47,833 nucleotides of DNA, taken from JBDZVM01 sp040255675 (GTDB taxonomy: Bacteria > Actinomycetota > Actinomycetes > Acidothermales > Acidothermaceae). The position numbers and the translations under genes were made by a program. Position 1 is the stretch's first letter; the number at the start of each line of letters is the position of its first letter. The stretch spans positions 1-47,833 of the forward strand of contig JBDZVM010000029.1 in NCBI GenBank assembly GCA_040255675.1, read 5' to 3'. Positions 1 to 9,400 of this stretch are shown here, in pieces. The notes beneath the pieces were generated by a model, which was given only the letters and a program-made list of their open reading frames with translations, had not been told where the DNA came from and ran no database searches.

Positions 1-131
1 CACTCAGAGCAAAGCGGGCGGACGAGAATATGCCCTGGCGTGGAAGAAATCGCGAAAAGGAGCGAACGAGCAGCGCAGGCAGCGCAGGTAGCGCACGCCG
101 CGAACCGGCACAGCCGGCACGACCGGCAGAA

Positions 132-176
132 GCTGTTGAAGTCCGGCGCGCGTCAGACGCGCCGGACTTCAACAGC
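132..176. terminator. Perfect 19-bp hairpin downstream of sodN
   Basis: Arms 132-150 and 158-176 are exact reverse complements with a 7-nt loop (151-157). The hairpin lies just past the sodN stop on the minus strand. There is no T-run on either side, so if it is a terminator it is of the U-less type common in actinomycetes. Bases 1-131 upstream of it show short GCGCAGG-type repetition but no gene I can support. Confidence 0.7.
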
Positions 177-189
177 AGCACGAAGGAGC

Positions 190-597
190 CTAGGCTTTCT
201 TCGTCTCCCAGAAGATCTTGTCGATCTCGGCAATCTTGTCGAGCAGTTGCTGGGCGACAGCGACGTCCTGCTGTCCCTTGGCGCCGGCGGCGCCGGCGAG
301 CTTGGTGGCATCCCAGAAGAGCTGGTGCAGCTGCGGGTACTTCTCCACGTGGTTCGGCTTGAAGTAGTCGGTCCATAGCACCCACAGGTGATGCTTCACC
401 AGGTCGGCGCGCTGCTCCTTGATGAGCAACGCGCGGGTGCGAAAAGCGGGGTCGTCGTTCGCCTGGTACTTCTCGATGATGGCCTTGACCGACTCTGCCT
501 CGATGCGCGCCTGAGCGGGATCGTAGACGCCGCACGGCAGGTCGCAGTGGGCGTGGACAACCGTCTTCGGAGTGAGGAATTTGGCGAGGAAATGCAT
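190..597 (-). CDS. sodN: Nickel-containing superoxide dismutase precursor (SodN)
   Basis: Cytosolic Ni-SOD, which dismutates superoxide to oxygen and hydrogen peroxide. The 135-residue product starts with a 16-residue propeptide followed by the nickel-hook HCDLPCGVYD; the His and two Cys (mature residues 1, 2 and 6) bind nickel once the propeptide is removed. The remainder is the usual four-helix body ending in IFWETKKA, and the length matches the family. The ATG is preceded by AAGGAGC on the minus strand. The processing protease gene sodX is divergent, 72 bp away, so expression of the pair is probably coordinated from the shared gap. The identification is very secure; regulation by a nickel-responsive Fur-type repressor (Nur) is known in Streptomyces, but I cannot point to an operator here. 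Confidence 0.97.
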   Translation of the reverse strand: MHFLAKFLTPKTVVHAHCDLPCGVYDPAQARIEAESVKAIIEKYQANDDPAFRTRALLIKEQRADLVKHHLWVLWTDYFKPNHVEKYPQLHQLFWDATKLAGAAGAKGQQDVAVAQQLLDKIAEIDKIFWETKKA

Positions 598-669
598 GAG
601 CGTGGGCTCCTTCCGCGTGCGTCACGACTAGCGTGTGATCTGTCTTGGACACTACCCCGACGCGTCACC

Positions 670-1047
670 GTGGCTTTCGGGCGGGAGGCGATCAGATTGC
701 GGCTTCGGGCGGTCGTCGTCAGCGGTGAGTCGATGGCGCCGGCGATGCGGCCCGGCGACTGCCTGCTCGTGCGCCTCGGCGCCAAGGCGCGCGTGAGTGA
801 CGTCGTCGTCGCCCGCCACCCGTCGGTCGACGGCTTGCTGCTCGTGAAGCGGGTCGCCCGCCGCGACGACTCCGGATGGTGGTTGCTCTCCGACAACGCT
901 GAAGCCGGGCTCGACGACAGTCGCGCATTCGGCGCCGTCCCGGACGACGCCATCGTTGGGCGTGTGCTGTTTCGCTACTACCCCTGGCGTCACCGGGGTT
1001 CCCACCAGATGCGCAGGCTAGATCCGCGGCGCTCGTTGAGCGACTAG
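670..1047 (+). CDS. sodX: SodX-type S26 peptidase (nickel SOD maturation protease)
   Basis: Signal-peptidase-like Ser/Lys protease predicted to remove the SodN propeptide so that the nickel hook can form. From the GTG at 670 the product has 125 residues, with the S26 nucleophile in SGESMAPAMRPGD (Ser21) and the general base Lys in LLVKRVARR (Lys60). It has no transmembrane anchor, as expected for the cytosolic SodX branch rather than secretory signal peptidases. The start is uncertain: the frame stays open upstream across the sodN start, there is no good ribosome binding site, and TTG at 697 is an alternative. The neighbouring sodN makes the role clear. It ends 19 bp before an ABC ATPase gene and may be co-transcribed with it. 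Confidence 0.85.
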   Translation: MAFGREAIRLRLRAVVVSGESMAPAMRPGDCLLVRLGAKARVSDVVVARHPSVDGLLLVKRVARRDDSGWWLLSDNAEAGLDDSRAFGAVPDDAIVGRVLFRYYPWRHRGSHQMRRLDPRRSLSD

Positions 1048-1066
1048 ACGACGAGCCCGGCAAACG

Positions 1067-2011
1067 ATGGCAGACACGCGCGCACCCGCATTAGTGGTCG
1101 ACCGCCTCTCCAAGCGGTTCGGTGACCGGGTCGCGTTTGCCGACGTCAGTTTCGAGGTCTCTCAGGGTGAGGTGTTCGGCTTCTTGGGGCCGAACGGCGC
1201 CGGGAAGACGACGACTGTTCGCACGTTGGCGACCCTGCTGGTGCCAAGCGCCGGATCCGCTCACGTGGCCGGCTTACCTTTGACGCCCGCCAACGGCGTG
1301 GAGATTCGAAAGCGGGTCGCGGTCATGCCCGAGGCCCCGGGCCTGTACCTGCGTTTGAGCGTGCGCGAAAACTTGGCCTGCTTCGCCGATCTGTACGAGG
1401 TCCCGAAAACGCGCGTCGCGCAGGCGCTGCGAGCGGTGAAGCTCGACGATCGAGGCGACGACGCGTGTGGCGCGTTGTCGAAAGGGCTTCGGCAGCGGGT
1501 CGCCCTGGCTCGTGCGCTGCTCAGCGAACCCCGAGTGCTCTTCCTCGACGAGCCGACATCGGGGCTAGACCCGGCCGCCGCCCGAGACGTGCACGAGTTG
1601 ATCGAGGGGTTACGGCAGCGGGGGGTCACCGTTTTCTTGACGACGCACCGGCTCGAAGAGGCCGAGCGGCTCTGCGACCGGGTCGCGATTTTGAACACCA
1701 CCCTTCGGTCGGTCGGCCGGCCCGACGAACTTCGCGACCGGTTGTTTGCCAGGTCTCTCGACGTCCGGCTCGTCGTGCCGTTGCCCGACCCGGCCGTCGT
1801 GTTCGACGGGTTGCCCGCCGTTACCGGTTGGCAGGCGGACGGCGAGGCGAGCTACCGGCTCACCGTCGTCGAGACGGTGACCGCCGCGCCCGCCGTCGCT
1901 CGCGCCCTGGTAGCCGCCGGCGCCGACGTCTTGTCTGTCACGGAGGGCCGGCACACCCTCGAAGACGTCTACCTCGAGCTGGTCGACCAGACACGCGGAG
2001 CCAGCGGATGA
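1067..2011 (+). CDS. ABC-2 exporter ATP-binding protein
   Basis: ATPase of an ABC-2 type exporter, energising the permease encoded next. The 314-residue product has Walker A GPNGAGKTT (about 41-49), the signature LSKGLRQRVALARAL, Walker B VLFLDEPTSGLD and the switch histidine in FLTTHRLEEAE. The C-terminal ~90 residues form the DrrA/NatA-like accessory region. Its stop overlaps the permease start (ATGA), so the two are translationally coupled. The gap to sodX is only 19 bp. Family members export drugs, sodium, lipids or cell-surface polymers, and nothing in the sequence fixes the substrate. Confidence 0.93.
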   Translation: MADTRAPALVVDRLSKRFGDRVAFADVSFEVSQGEVFGFLGPNGAGKTTTVRTLATLLVPSAGSAHVAGLPLTPANGVEIRKRVAVMPEAPGLYLRLSVRENLACFADLYEVPKTRVAQALRAVKLDDRGDDACGALSKGLRQRVALARALLSEPRVLFLDEPTSGLDPAAARDVHELIEGLRQRGVTVFLTTHRLEEAERLCDRVAILNTTLRSVGRPDELRDRLFARSLDVRLVVPLPDPAVVFDGLPAVTGWQADGEASYRLTVVETVTAAPAVARALVAAGADVLSVTEGRHTLEDVYLELVDQTRGASG

Positions 2012-2730
2012 GCGTCAACCGCCGGCGGATTCGCGCAATCGCGGGCAAGGAACTGCGCGAGTACCGGCGTAACGGAAACATCGTGTACGCGATGGCGGTG
2101 CTACCGCTGGTATTTCTGATCCAGCCGCTCATCCAGGCATTTACCTTGTCGACGCGGGCGTCGGTGGCGTTGCACCACGAGCACGCTTTGCTGTACATGC
2201 TGGCGATACCGGTGCTCGTTCCGGCGGCGCTTGCCTCGTACTCGGTGGTGGGCGAACGCTTGCAGGGCACGCTCGAACCGGTGCTCTCAACCCCGATTCG
2301 GCGAGACGAACTGCTGCTCGGCAAAGCCGTCGCCGCGTTCATTCCTACGGTCGTGGTGGCGTACGGCGTGTTCGCGCTCTACATCGTGGTCGTCGAACTA
2401 TTCGCCAAGCATGCCGTTGCGACTGTGTTGATCCGTGGTCCCGACGTGCTCGCCCAACTCGTCTTCACTCCGCTGCTCGCCACCTGGTCGATATGGGTCG
2501 GCATTGCTGTTTCGGCGCGGTCTACCGATCCGCGCACCGCGGGCCAGCTCGCCATCTTGCTGAGCCTGCCCACAGTGGCGCTGACCTCGCTTGTCGCGTT
2601 CAACGTCATACCGGTTAGTTTCAAACTGGCGCTCGGCTTCGGTATCGGCCTGATCGTCTTGATCCGCCTCGGCGGCACATTCGCCTCCGCGCTGTTCGAT
2701 CGTGAGCGGCTTTTCACGAGCGCGAAGTAG
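2008..2730 (+). CDS. ABC-2 exporter permease
   Basis: Integral membrane partner of the preceding ATPase, 240 residues with about six hydrophobic segments beginning with VYAMAVLPLVFLIQPLI near residue 30. The segment VVGERLQGTLEPVLSTPIRR matches the conserved stretch of NatB/ABC-2 permeases, in which a polar loop precedes the second membrane pair. The ATG at 2008 overlaps the ATPase stop by four bases; the frame is open far upstream but that part is antisense or overlapping noise. The gene is convergent with the HtrA-like gene, 12 bp apart. The substrate is unknown. Confidence 0.9.
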   Translation: MSVNRRRIRAIAGKELREYRRNGNIVYAMAVLPLVFLIQPLIQAFTLSTRASVALHHEHALLYMLAIPVLVPAALASYSVVGERLQGTLEPVLSTPIRRDELLLGKAVAAFIPTVVVAYGVFALYIVVVELFAKHAVATVLIRGPDVLAQLVFTPLLATWSIWVGIAVSARSTDPRTAGQLAILLSLPTVALTSLVAFNVIPVSFKLALGFGIGLIVLIRLGGTFASALFDRERLFTSAK

Positions 2731-2742
2731 TACGCGGCTAGC

Positions 2743-3867
2743 TCACGGAGCCTGCAATTCGCCGAGCGTAACGGAAACCTGCTTCGTCGACCCGTCGGGT
2801 TTCGTCACTGAGACGCTGACCCTGTCGCCTGGCTTTTTCTGCGCGAGCAACGTCGTGAGCGCGTCCGCGGTCGGGGTTTTCGTACCGTCGACCGCTGTGA
2901 TGACGTCGCCTTCGGTGATCCCGGCCTTGTCGGCCGCGCCGCCCGATTGCACGCTGACGACCCCGACACCCGCGGGCTGCCCGTCCGGCCCGATCACCGT
3001 GACGACGCTCACGCCGAGCGCGGCGCGGTGCGAGTTGACCACCTTGCCGTGCTTCACGAGTTGGTCCGCGATGTCTTTCACCGTGTTGCTCGGAATGGCG
3101 AACCCGATGCCCGGCGCCGCACCGCCCATCTGCTGGTCTTGTGCCGCGAGCGTAGGGATGCCGACCACCTGAGCATCTAGGTTGACCAACGCGCCGCCGC
3201 TGTTGCCCGGATTGATCGGCGCGCTCGTTTGGATCGCGTTTGCCAACGTCGCGCCGGGCGAGGTCGAATCTCTTGGCTCGGTGACGGTGCGCCCGGTCGC
3301 CGAGACGATGCCTTCGGTCACGCTGCTCGAAAGCCCGAGCGGATTGCCCATCGCCAACACGATGTCGCCGACCCGCACCTTGCTCGAATCGGCGAACGTC
3401 GCCGGACGCAAGCCGCTCGCGTCGTTGACCTTGACGACGGCGAGGTCGTCGGGCGGGTACGACCCGACGAGAGTTCCCTTCAACGACCGGGCTCCGGTGG
3501 CCAGCCGCACCTCGAACTGCGTTGCGCTCCCGACCACGTGCGCGTTGGTGACGATGTCACCCTGGTCGTCGAAGATGATTCCGGAGCCGAGGCCGCTGCT
3601 CGTCCTGATTTCGACGACCGACGGCAAGACCTTGCCGACCACGCTCGTGAAGGCCGCCTCGAGCGACGCCGCTTGACCGGGCGACGAATCGGGCGGCGCC
3701 GCCGTCACGGACGCCGGCGAGGCCGTTGAACTCGCGTTCGCACTCGCCAATGACGCGTTCGACGACGGATGCGACGACGACGTGCAACCGACCAGTGCGA
3801 ACGCGCATATTCCGGCGAGGATGGTGAGCGCGGTTACGTTTCCCTTGTGCGACGGCAAAGCTCTCAT
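2743..3867 (-). CDS. HtrA/DegP-like serine protease lipoprotein with PDZ domain
   Basis: Extracytoplasmic trypsin-fold protease of envelope quality control. The 374-residue product has a lipoprotein signal (lipobox ALVGC, Cys28), then a low-complexity Ser/Ala/Pro linker to about residue 65. The protease domain carries the triad His in TNAHVV (H110), Asp in PPDDLAVV (D141) and Ser in PGNSGGAL (S223). A single C-terminal PDZ domain follows (GVGVVSVQSG ... GDVITAVDG). It resembles mycobacterial PepD/HtrA but is lipid-anchored by a lipobox rather than by a transmembrane segment. The start at ATG 3867 puts the positive signal-peptide n-region at the N-terminus; TTG at 3900 is in frame but less likely. 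Confidence 0.92.
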   Translation of the reverse strand: MRALPSHKGNVTALTILAGICAFALVGCTSSSHPSSNASLASANASSTASPASVTAAPPDSSPGQAASLEAAFTSVVGKVLPSVVEIRTSSGLGSGIIFDDQGDIVTNAHVVGSATQFEVRLATGARSLKGTLVGSYPPDDLAVVKVNDASGLRPATFADSSKVRVGDIVLAMGNPLGLSSSVTEGIVSATGRTVTEPRDSTSPGATLANAIQTSAPINPGNSGGALVNLDAQVVGIPTLAAQDQQMGGAAPGIGFAIPSNTVKDIADQLVKHGKVVNSHRAALGVSVVTVIGPDGQPAGVGVVSVQSGGAADKAGITEGDVITAVDGTKTPTADALTTLLAQKKPGDRVSVSVTKPDGSTKQVSVTLGELQAP

Positions 3868-3906
3868 GACTTGCACACTGCCCGCGAGCGGGGGAGTCAA
3901 CCGGCT

Positions 3907-4560
3907 TTAGAGCGCGGGCCGCCAAAGCGTCGTCCGCTTCGCTTCGGTGCCTTCGACCGCGAGCGACGTCGGGACGTCGTAATGCGCGACCGGCGCGAGC
4001 CCTTCACGCGGCAGGTACGTGCGGCCGGGATCGGCGAGCAGCACGTCGGCTCGGGCGACGACGGCACGGCGCAAGAACGCCATCAACCTCGCGGCAAGGT
4101 CGCGTTCGTAGCAGACATCGCCGGCGACGACGACGTCGACGCCGAGGCTCGCCGGATCGTCGTCGAGGACGTCACGAAGCAGCGGCTCGATCGCGACATT
4201 GTTAGCGCGGGCGTTCAATTCTTGGGCCGCCGCGGCGAAAGGATCGATGTCGTTGGCGATCGCTCGTGCCGCTCCGGCCTTCGCCGCCGCGATCGCGGCA
4301 AGCCCGGAACCGGAGGCTAAGTCGAGGATGCGCCGTCCGCGCACGAAATCTTGGTGGTCGAGCAGGTAGCGGGCGAGGGCTTGCCCGCCCGCCCACGGAA
4401 AAGACCAATAAGGAACGGGTGCTTCGTTGCCGCCAAGAGTGGTGACTTCCCATACGTGGTATGCGTCGTTGGCGGCGTATTGCACGATCTCGGGGACGAG
4501 CGGCACCGAGACGAGTTCGGTCGTCGCGCACACCGCGATGTAATGCTCGACGTCGGGCAT
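3907..4560 (-). CDS. ETF-beta lysine methyltransferase-like SAM methyltransferase
   Basis: Class I S-adenosylmethionine-dependent methyltransferase, 217 residues. SAM motif I is DLASGSGLAAIA (about 80-91) and the acidic motif II is ANDID (102-106). The preceding block PYWSFPWAGGQALARYLLD (50-68) is characteristic of METTL20/ETFB-lysine-methyltransferase relatives; bacterial members modify electron transfer flavoprotein beta. The ATG at 4560 overlaps the stop of the upstream rmlC-like gene (TGATG), showing translational coupling. An in-frame start at 4605 inside that gene is less likely. No ETF gene is visible in the window. The fold assignment is firm, the substrate assignment moderate. Confidence 0.75.
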   Translation of the reverse strand: MPDVEHYIAVCATTELVSVPLVPEIVQYAANDAYHVWEVTTLGGNEAPVPYWSFPWAGGQALARYLLDHQDFVRGRRILDLASGSGLAAIAAAKAGAARAIANDIDPFAAAAQELNARANNVAIEPLLRDVLDDDPASLGVDVVVAGDVCYERDLAARLMAFLRRAVVARADVLLADPGRTYLPREGLAPVAHYDVPTSLAVEGTEAKRTTLWRPAL

Positions 4561-5171
4561 CAACCGGAAGCGCGTGACCGTTGTGAAGCCAGAAATGCCA
4601 AGCACTCGGCGTAGGTCGGGACGATGCCGTCGGCCGCGGCCTGCTTCAGGGTTGGCGCGGCGGCGTCTTTCGGCGAGAGGATCGGCTCGAGTTCATCCGG
4701 CCACGGGATGGCGAGTTCGGGGTCGAGCGGATTCACGCCGTGCTCGCGATCAGGCGCGTAGCCGGTCGAGCACAAGTAGGTGACGACGGCGTCGTCGGTC
4801 AGGGCCATGAAGGCGTGCCCGAGGCCCTCGGACAAATAGACCGCGCGTCGGTCGACGTCGTCGAGGCGCACCGTGTCAACACGCGCGAACGTCGGCGAGC
4901 CGACCCGGATGTCGACTACTACGTCGAGCACCGCACCGCTCGCGCAGTACACATATTTTGCCTGGGACGGCGGCACATCGGCGAAATGCACGCCGCGTAC
5001 GGTGCCCCGCCGAGAGATCGACTGGTTCGACTGAGCGATCGTGAACGGGTGGCCGATCGCGCGCTCGACGACGTCCGCGCGAAACCATTCGAGGAAAACG
5101 CCGCGATCGTCGGGAAACTGGCGCGGGGTGAACTCCCATGCCCCAGCCACCGCGAGTTCACGAACGTCCAT
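4560..5171 (-). CDS. rfbC: dTDP-4-dehydrorhamnose 3,5-epimerase-like protein
   Basis: RmlC-type cupin epimerase, 203 residues, of the dTDP-L-rhamnose route, which supplies rhamnose for the arabinogalactan linker or glycoconjugates in actinomycetes. Characteristic segments are GTVRGVHFAD with the catalytic His (H62), the AKYVYCASGAVLDVVVDIR barrel strand, LSEGLGHAF, and TYLCSTGYAP with the catalytic-region Tyr (Y138). The length fits the family (about 200). No rmlA, rmlB or rmlD is adjacent, so it may be a dispersed pathway member or a related dTDP-sugar epimerase. The downstream methyltransferase overlaps it by one base. Confidence 0.88.
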   Translation of the reverse strand: MDVRELAVAGAWEFTPRQFPDDRGVFLEWFRADVVERAIGHPFTIAQSNQSISRRGTVRGVHFADVPPSQAKYVYCASGAVLDVVVDIRVGSPTFARVDTVRLDDVDRRAVYLSEGLGHAFMALTDDAVVTYLCSTGYAPDREHGVNPLDPELAIPWPDELEPILSPKDAAAPTLKQAAADGIVPTYAECLAFLASQRSRASG

Positions 5172-5274
5172 AGTCGCTGAGCCTATGGCATCGCACGACT
5201 CACACCGCGGTCGAACCGCCGTGCGACGAGGTCGAACTGCCGGACGTCGGTAGCGGTCGCGTAGGTTGGTCGCC

Positions 5275-6243
5275 ATGCTGGCCGCACGCGCCGTCCGATT
5301 CGACCGCGAAAGCCCGCTCGCCGGGCTGGAGGTCGGCGACGCCGCCGATCCTTCGATTCCGCCGGGCTGGATGCGGGTGCGGGTGCGCGCCGCGGCGTTG
5401 AACCGGCACGACGTGTGGAGCTTGCGAGGGGTCGGGCTGCGCGCCGACGAGCTGCCGCGGGTTCTCGGCTGCGACGCCGCCGGGGTTGACGAGGAGGGCA
5501 ACGAGGTCGTCGTCCACGCGGTTATCGGTGACGCGGACGCCGGTCACGGCGACGAGGTCGACGATCCCGCGCGCAGCCTGTTGTCGGAACGAGTCGACGG
5601 GACGTTCGCGGAATGGGTGGCGGTGCCCGCGCGAAACCTGGTGCCGAAACCGGCGAGTTTGAGTTTTGAAGAAGCGGCCTGTCTGCCGACCGCGTGGCTC
5701 ACCGCGTACCGCATGCTTTTCAGTCGTTCCGGCTTGCGGCCGGGAGGCACGGTGTTGGTACAGGGGGCCGGGGGCGGCGTGGCGACGGCCGCCATCACGC
5801 TTGCCCGGGCCGCCGGTTTTCGGGTGTGGGTGACGAGCCGTTCCGAAGAACGCCGCGCGCGTGCGCTACAACTCGGCGCGCATCAGGCTTTCGAGCCGGG
5901 CGCCCGGGTGCCCGAACGGGTCGACGCGGTCGTCGAGAGCGTCGGGCAGGCGACCTGGGCCCACTCGCTGCGCTGCTTGCGGCCCGGCGGCACCATCGTG
6001 GTATGCGGGGCGACGAGCGGCGACGCGCCGTCCGCTGAACTTTCTCGGGTGTTCTTCCAACAGTTGCGGGTGGTGGGCTCGACGATGGGCTCACGCGAAG
6101 AACTCCTGGAATTGCTGAGGTTTTGCGACGTAACCGGTGTGCGCCCGATTGTCGACCGTGTGTTGCCGTTGTCGCGGGCTGCCGAAGGATTCGCGGCTTT
6201 GGAGGCCGGCGAAGTATTCGGCAAGGTGGTTTTTACGCTCTAA
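5275..6243 (+). CDS. Zinc-independent alcohol dehydrogenase / quinone oxidoreductase family protein
   Basis: Medium-chain dehydrogenase/reductase of 322 residues, NAD(P)H-dependent by family. It has the N-terminal GroES-like domain (AAALNRHDVWSLRG, LGCDAAGVD) and a Rossmann domain with the nucleotide-binding loop VQGAGGGVATAAI, followed by LQLGAHQAF and the closing AAEGFAALEAGEVFGKVVF. The structural-zinc four-Cys cluster of true alcohol dehydrogenases is absent, so quinone-oxidoreductase or enoyl-reductase chemistry is more likely. ATG 5275 starts the homologous region (MLAARAVRF). It is divergent from the rmlC-like gene and convergent with the DUF6104 gene. The substrate is unknown. Confidence 0.88.
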   Translation: MLAARAVRFDRESPLAGLEVGDAADPSIPPGWMRVRVRAAALNRHDVWSLRGVGLRADELPRVLGCDAAGVDEEGNEVVVHAVIGDADAGHGDEVDDPARSLLSERVDGTFAEWVAVPARNLVPKPASLSFEEAACLPTAWLTAYRMLFSRSGLRPGGTVLVQGAGGGVATAAITLARAAGFRVWVTSRSEERRARALQLGAHQAFEPGARVPERVDAVVESVGQATWAHSLRCLRPGGTIVVCGATSGDAPSAELSRVFFQQLRVVGSTMGSREELLELLRFCDVTGVRPIVDRVLPLSRAAEGFAALEAGEVFGKVVFTL

Positions 6244-6256
6244 ACCGCGGTGCTGG

Positions 6257-6430
6257 TTACTCGTCGTCCTCGAGGCGGGCGAGCCAGGTGGCGAGACGCT
6301 CGACTGGCACCTCGAATTCAGGATTTAGGTCGACGAACGTGCGCAGCTGCTCGGAAACCCACGCCAGCGTGACAGTCTCGTCTCCGCGGCGGGTCTCGAG
6401 TTCTTCGATACCGCGGTCGGTGAAATACAT
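6257..6430 (-). CDS. Small DUF6104-family protein coupled to kgd
   Basis: A 57-residue acidic protein beginning MYFTDRGIEELETRRGDE and ending in a Leu/Ala/Arg helix plus a Glu/Asp-rich tail. I recognise it as the short DUF6104 family often found beside kgd in actinomycetes. Its ATG follows the kgd stop (TAG) by 3 nt, and the ribosome binding site GGAG lies inside the last kgd codons, so its translation is probably coupled to kgd. No function is established to my knowledge. The position suggests a role with the 2-oxoglutarate dehydrogenase complex or simply co-regulation. Confidence 0.85.
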   Translation of the reverse strand: MYFTDRGIEELETRRGDETVTLAWVSEQLRTFVDLNPEFEVPVERLATWLARLEDDE

Positions 6431-6433
6431 CGG

Positions 6434-9400
6434 CTACTCCGGAAATACTGCCGAGAGCAGCGACTCTTGCTCGTGCTCGCTGTGCATGTGCGAGCCGGTG
6501 GCGGGCGACGAGCTTTCGGGTCGCGATATGCAGCTGATCTGCCGGCCGAGCCTCGCCGGAAGGTGCAGCGCGATGTGGCTCCAGGCGCCCATGTTCGCCG
6601 GTTCTTCTTGCACCCACAGCAATTCGGTCGCGTTCGGATAATCGCCGATGGCCGCCGCGATCTCGTCACTCGGAAGCGGATACAGCTGCTCGACCCGCAC
6701 GATAGCGGTATCGGTGTTGCCCCGCTTCTCGCGCCGCGCCACAAGCTCCCAGGTGAACTTGCCGCTACACAAGACGATTCGGCGCACGGCGTCGGCAGCT
6801 TGCGGGTGCGGGTCGCCGAGAACGGGAGCCCAGCGCTTGTCGGTGAAGTCGCCCGCTGGCGACGCCGCCGCCTTCGATCGCAACATCGACTTCGGGGTGA
6901 ACACGATGAGCGGGCGGTGGTGCGGGCTCATCGTGTGCCAGCGCAGCAAGTGGAAATAGCTCGACGAGCATGAAGGCATCGCCACCGTCATGTTGTTTTG
7001 CGCGCAAAGCTGCAAGTAGCGCTCGATGCGCGCCGACGAGTGGTCGGGGCCTTGCCCTTCGTAGCCGTGCGGCAGCAGCATGGCCACACCCGACCGCTGC
7101 CCCCACTTTTGCTCGCCTGACGAGATGAACTCGTCGAGGATGGTCTGGGCGCCGTTAGCGAAATCACCAAACTGTGCTTCCCATAAGACGAGTGCCTCGG
7201 GTCGTACCACCGAGTAGCCGTACTCGAAGCCCACGGCCGCGTACTCGGAAAGCAGCGAATCGTAGACGTAGAACGGCGCCTGGTTCGGGTCGAGGTGCGA
7301 AAGCGGTGTGTACTCGTCGCCGGTGACGCGGTCGACGAGCACGGCGTGCCGCTGCACGAACGTGCCGCGCCGGGTGTCTTGCCCCGCGAGCCGAACCGGG
7401 TGGCCGTCGAGCATCAGCGATCCGAACGCGAGGAGCTCGCCCATCGCCCAATCGATCGCGTCGTCGTCGATCATCGCGGCGCGTCGCTGCAACTGCGGGA
7501 AAAGCCGCGCGTGAGGCACGAACGTCGGCGGCAGGTTGACTTGCGACTCGGCAATCTTCTTCAAAACGTCGCGGTTGATCGCGGTGTCGACGTCCGCTGC
7601 CGGGATCGGCGTGTTCTCTTGAACTGTCGGGTCGTGCGGTGTGCTCGTCGAATCACGCGTTTCGACGAAAGCCTTTTCGAGATGCCCGCGGTATTCGCGC
7701 AGCGCGTTCTCGGCCTCTTCGACCGTGATATCGCCGCGCCCGATGAGCGCCTCGGTGTAGAGCTTGCGCACCGAACGCTTGGAGTCGATGAGGTTGTACA
7801 TCAACGGTTGAGTCATCGACGGGTCGTCGGCCTCGTTGTGGCCGCGGCGGCGGTAACAGACCAGGTCGATGACGACGTCCTTCTTGAACGCCTGCCTGAA
7901 CTCCAGCGCGATACGAGCGACACGGACGGCGGCCTCTGGGTCGTCGCCGTTGACGTGGAAGATCGGCGCCTGGATCATGCGCGCGACGTCGGTGGCGTAA
8001 ACGCTCGAGCGCGCCGACAACGGGGACGTCGTGAACCCGACCTGGTTGTTGACGACCACGTGCACGGTGCCGCCCGTGCGGTAGCCGCGTAGTTGCGACA
8101 GGTTCAAAGTTTCGGCGACGACCCCTTGGCCGGCGAAAGCGGCGTCGCCGTGAACGGCGATGGCGAGTACCGGGTAGGCGGCACCCTTGTTCAAGACATC
8201 TTGCTTCGCGCGCACGATGCCTTCGAGAACCGGGTCGACCGCTTCGAGGTGGCTCGGGTTCGAGGCGAGCGAAACGTTGATCGTGGCGTTGTCGGGTGTC
8301 TTGTACGTGCCGTCGGCACCCAGGTGGTACTTCACGTCGCCCGAACCGTGCGCCGATCGCGGGTCGATGTTGCCGTCGAACTCACGGAAAATCTGGCCGT
8401 AGCTCTTGCCGACGATGTTGGCGAGCACGTTCAGGCGGCCCCGGTGCGCCATGCCGATCGTCACTTCGTCGAGGCCGGCGCGGGCAGCTTCGACGATGAC
8501 GCTGTCGAGCACCGGAATCAGCGTTTCGCCGCCCTCGAGCGAGAAGCGCTTTTGCCCGACGTACTTGGTTTGCAGGAAAGTCTCGAACGCTTCGGCGACG
8601 CCGAGCCGATTAAGGATGTAAAGCTGTTCGTCGCGGCTCGCCTTGCTGTGCGGCCGCTCGAAGCGATCCTGGATCCATTTGCGCTGCTCCGGGTCTTGAA
8701 TGTGCATGTATTCGACGCCGATAGTGCGGCAGTACGAATCGCGCAGCACGCCGAGGATTTCGCGCAACGTCATGACCGGCTTGCCGCCGAAGCCGCCAGT
8801 GGCGAACGTGCGGTCGAGGTCCCACAGCGTGAGACCGTGGTTCACGATGTCGAGGTCGGGGTGGCGGCGCATCTCGAATTCGAGCGGGTTGGTGTCGGCC
8901 ATCAGGTGGCCGCGTACGCGATACGCGTGGATGAGTTCGATGATGCGAGCCGGTTTGCCGACTTCGTCGTCGTGGGTCGAGACGATGTCGCGCACCCAGC
9001 GAACCGGCTCGTAGGGGATGCGTAACGCCCGGAAGACGTCGTCGTAGAAGTTGTTTTCGCCGAGCAGCAGTTGGTGAATGATGCGCAGGAACTCGCCCGA
9101 CTGCGCGCCCTGAATGACGCGGTGATCGTAGGTGGAGGTGAGCGTCAACACCTTGCTCACCGCCAGGTTCGCAAGCGTTTCGTTGGACGCGCCGTGGAAC
9201 TGGGCGGGGTATTCCATCGCGCCGACACCGACGATGCAGCCTTGCCCCGGCATGAGCCGCGGTACCGAATGGACGGTGCCGATCGTGCCGGGGTTGGTCA
9301 ACGTGATCGTGGTGCCGGCGAAGTCGTCAGCTGTCAGGCCACCGGTGCGTGCCCGGCGCACGACGTCTTCGTAGGCCGCGTAGAACTGCGCGAAGTCGAG

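Noticed and set aside
1..131. Partial gene at the left edge
   Set aside because: Open frames here run antisense into sodN and have no recognisable protein sequence; the hairpin at 132-176 separates the stretch from sodN.
1465..2007. Upstream extension of the ABC permease frame
   Set aside because: This part overlaps the ATPase gene in another frame and is Arg-rich shadow; the ATG at 2008 overlaps the ATPase stop and begins the membrane protein.
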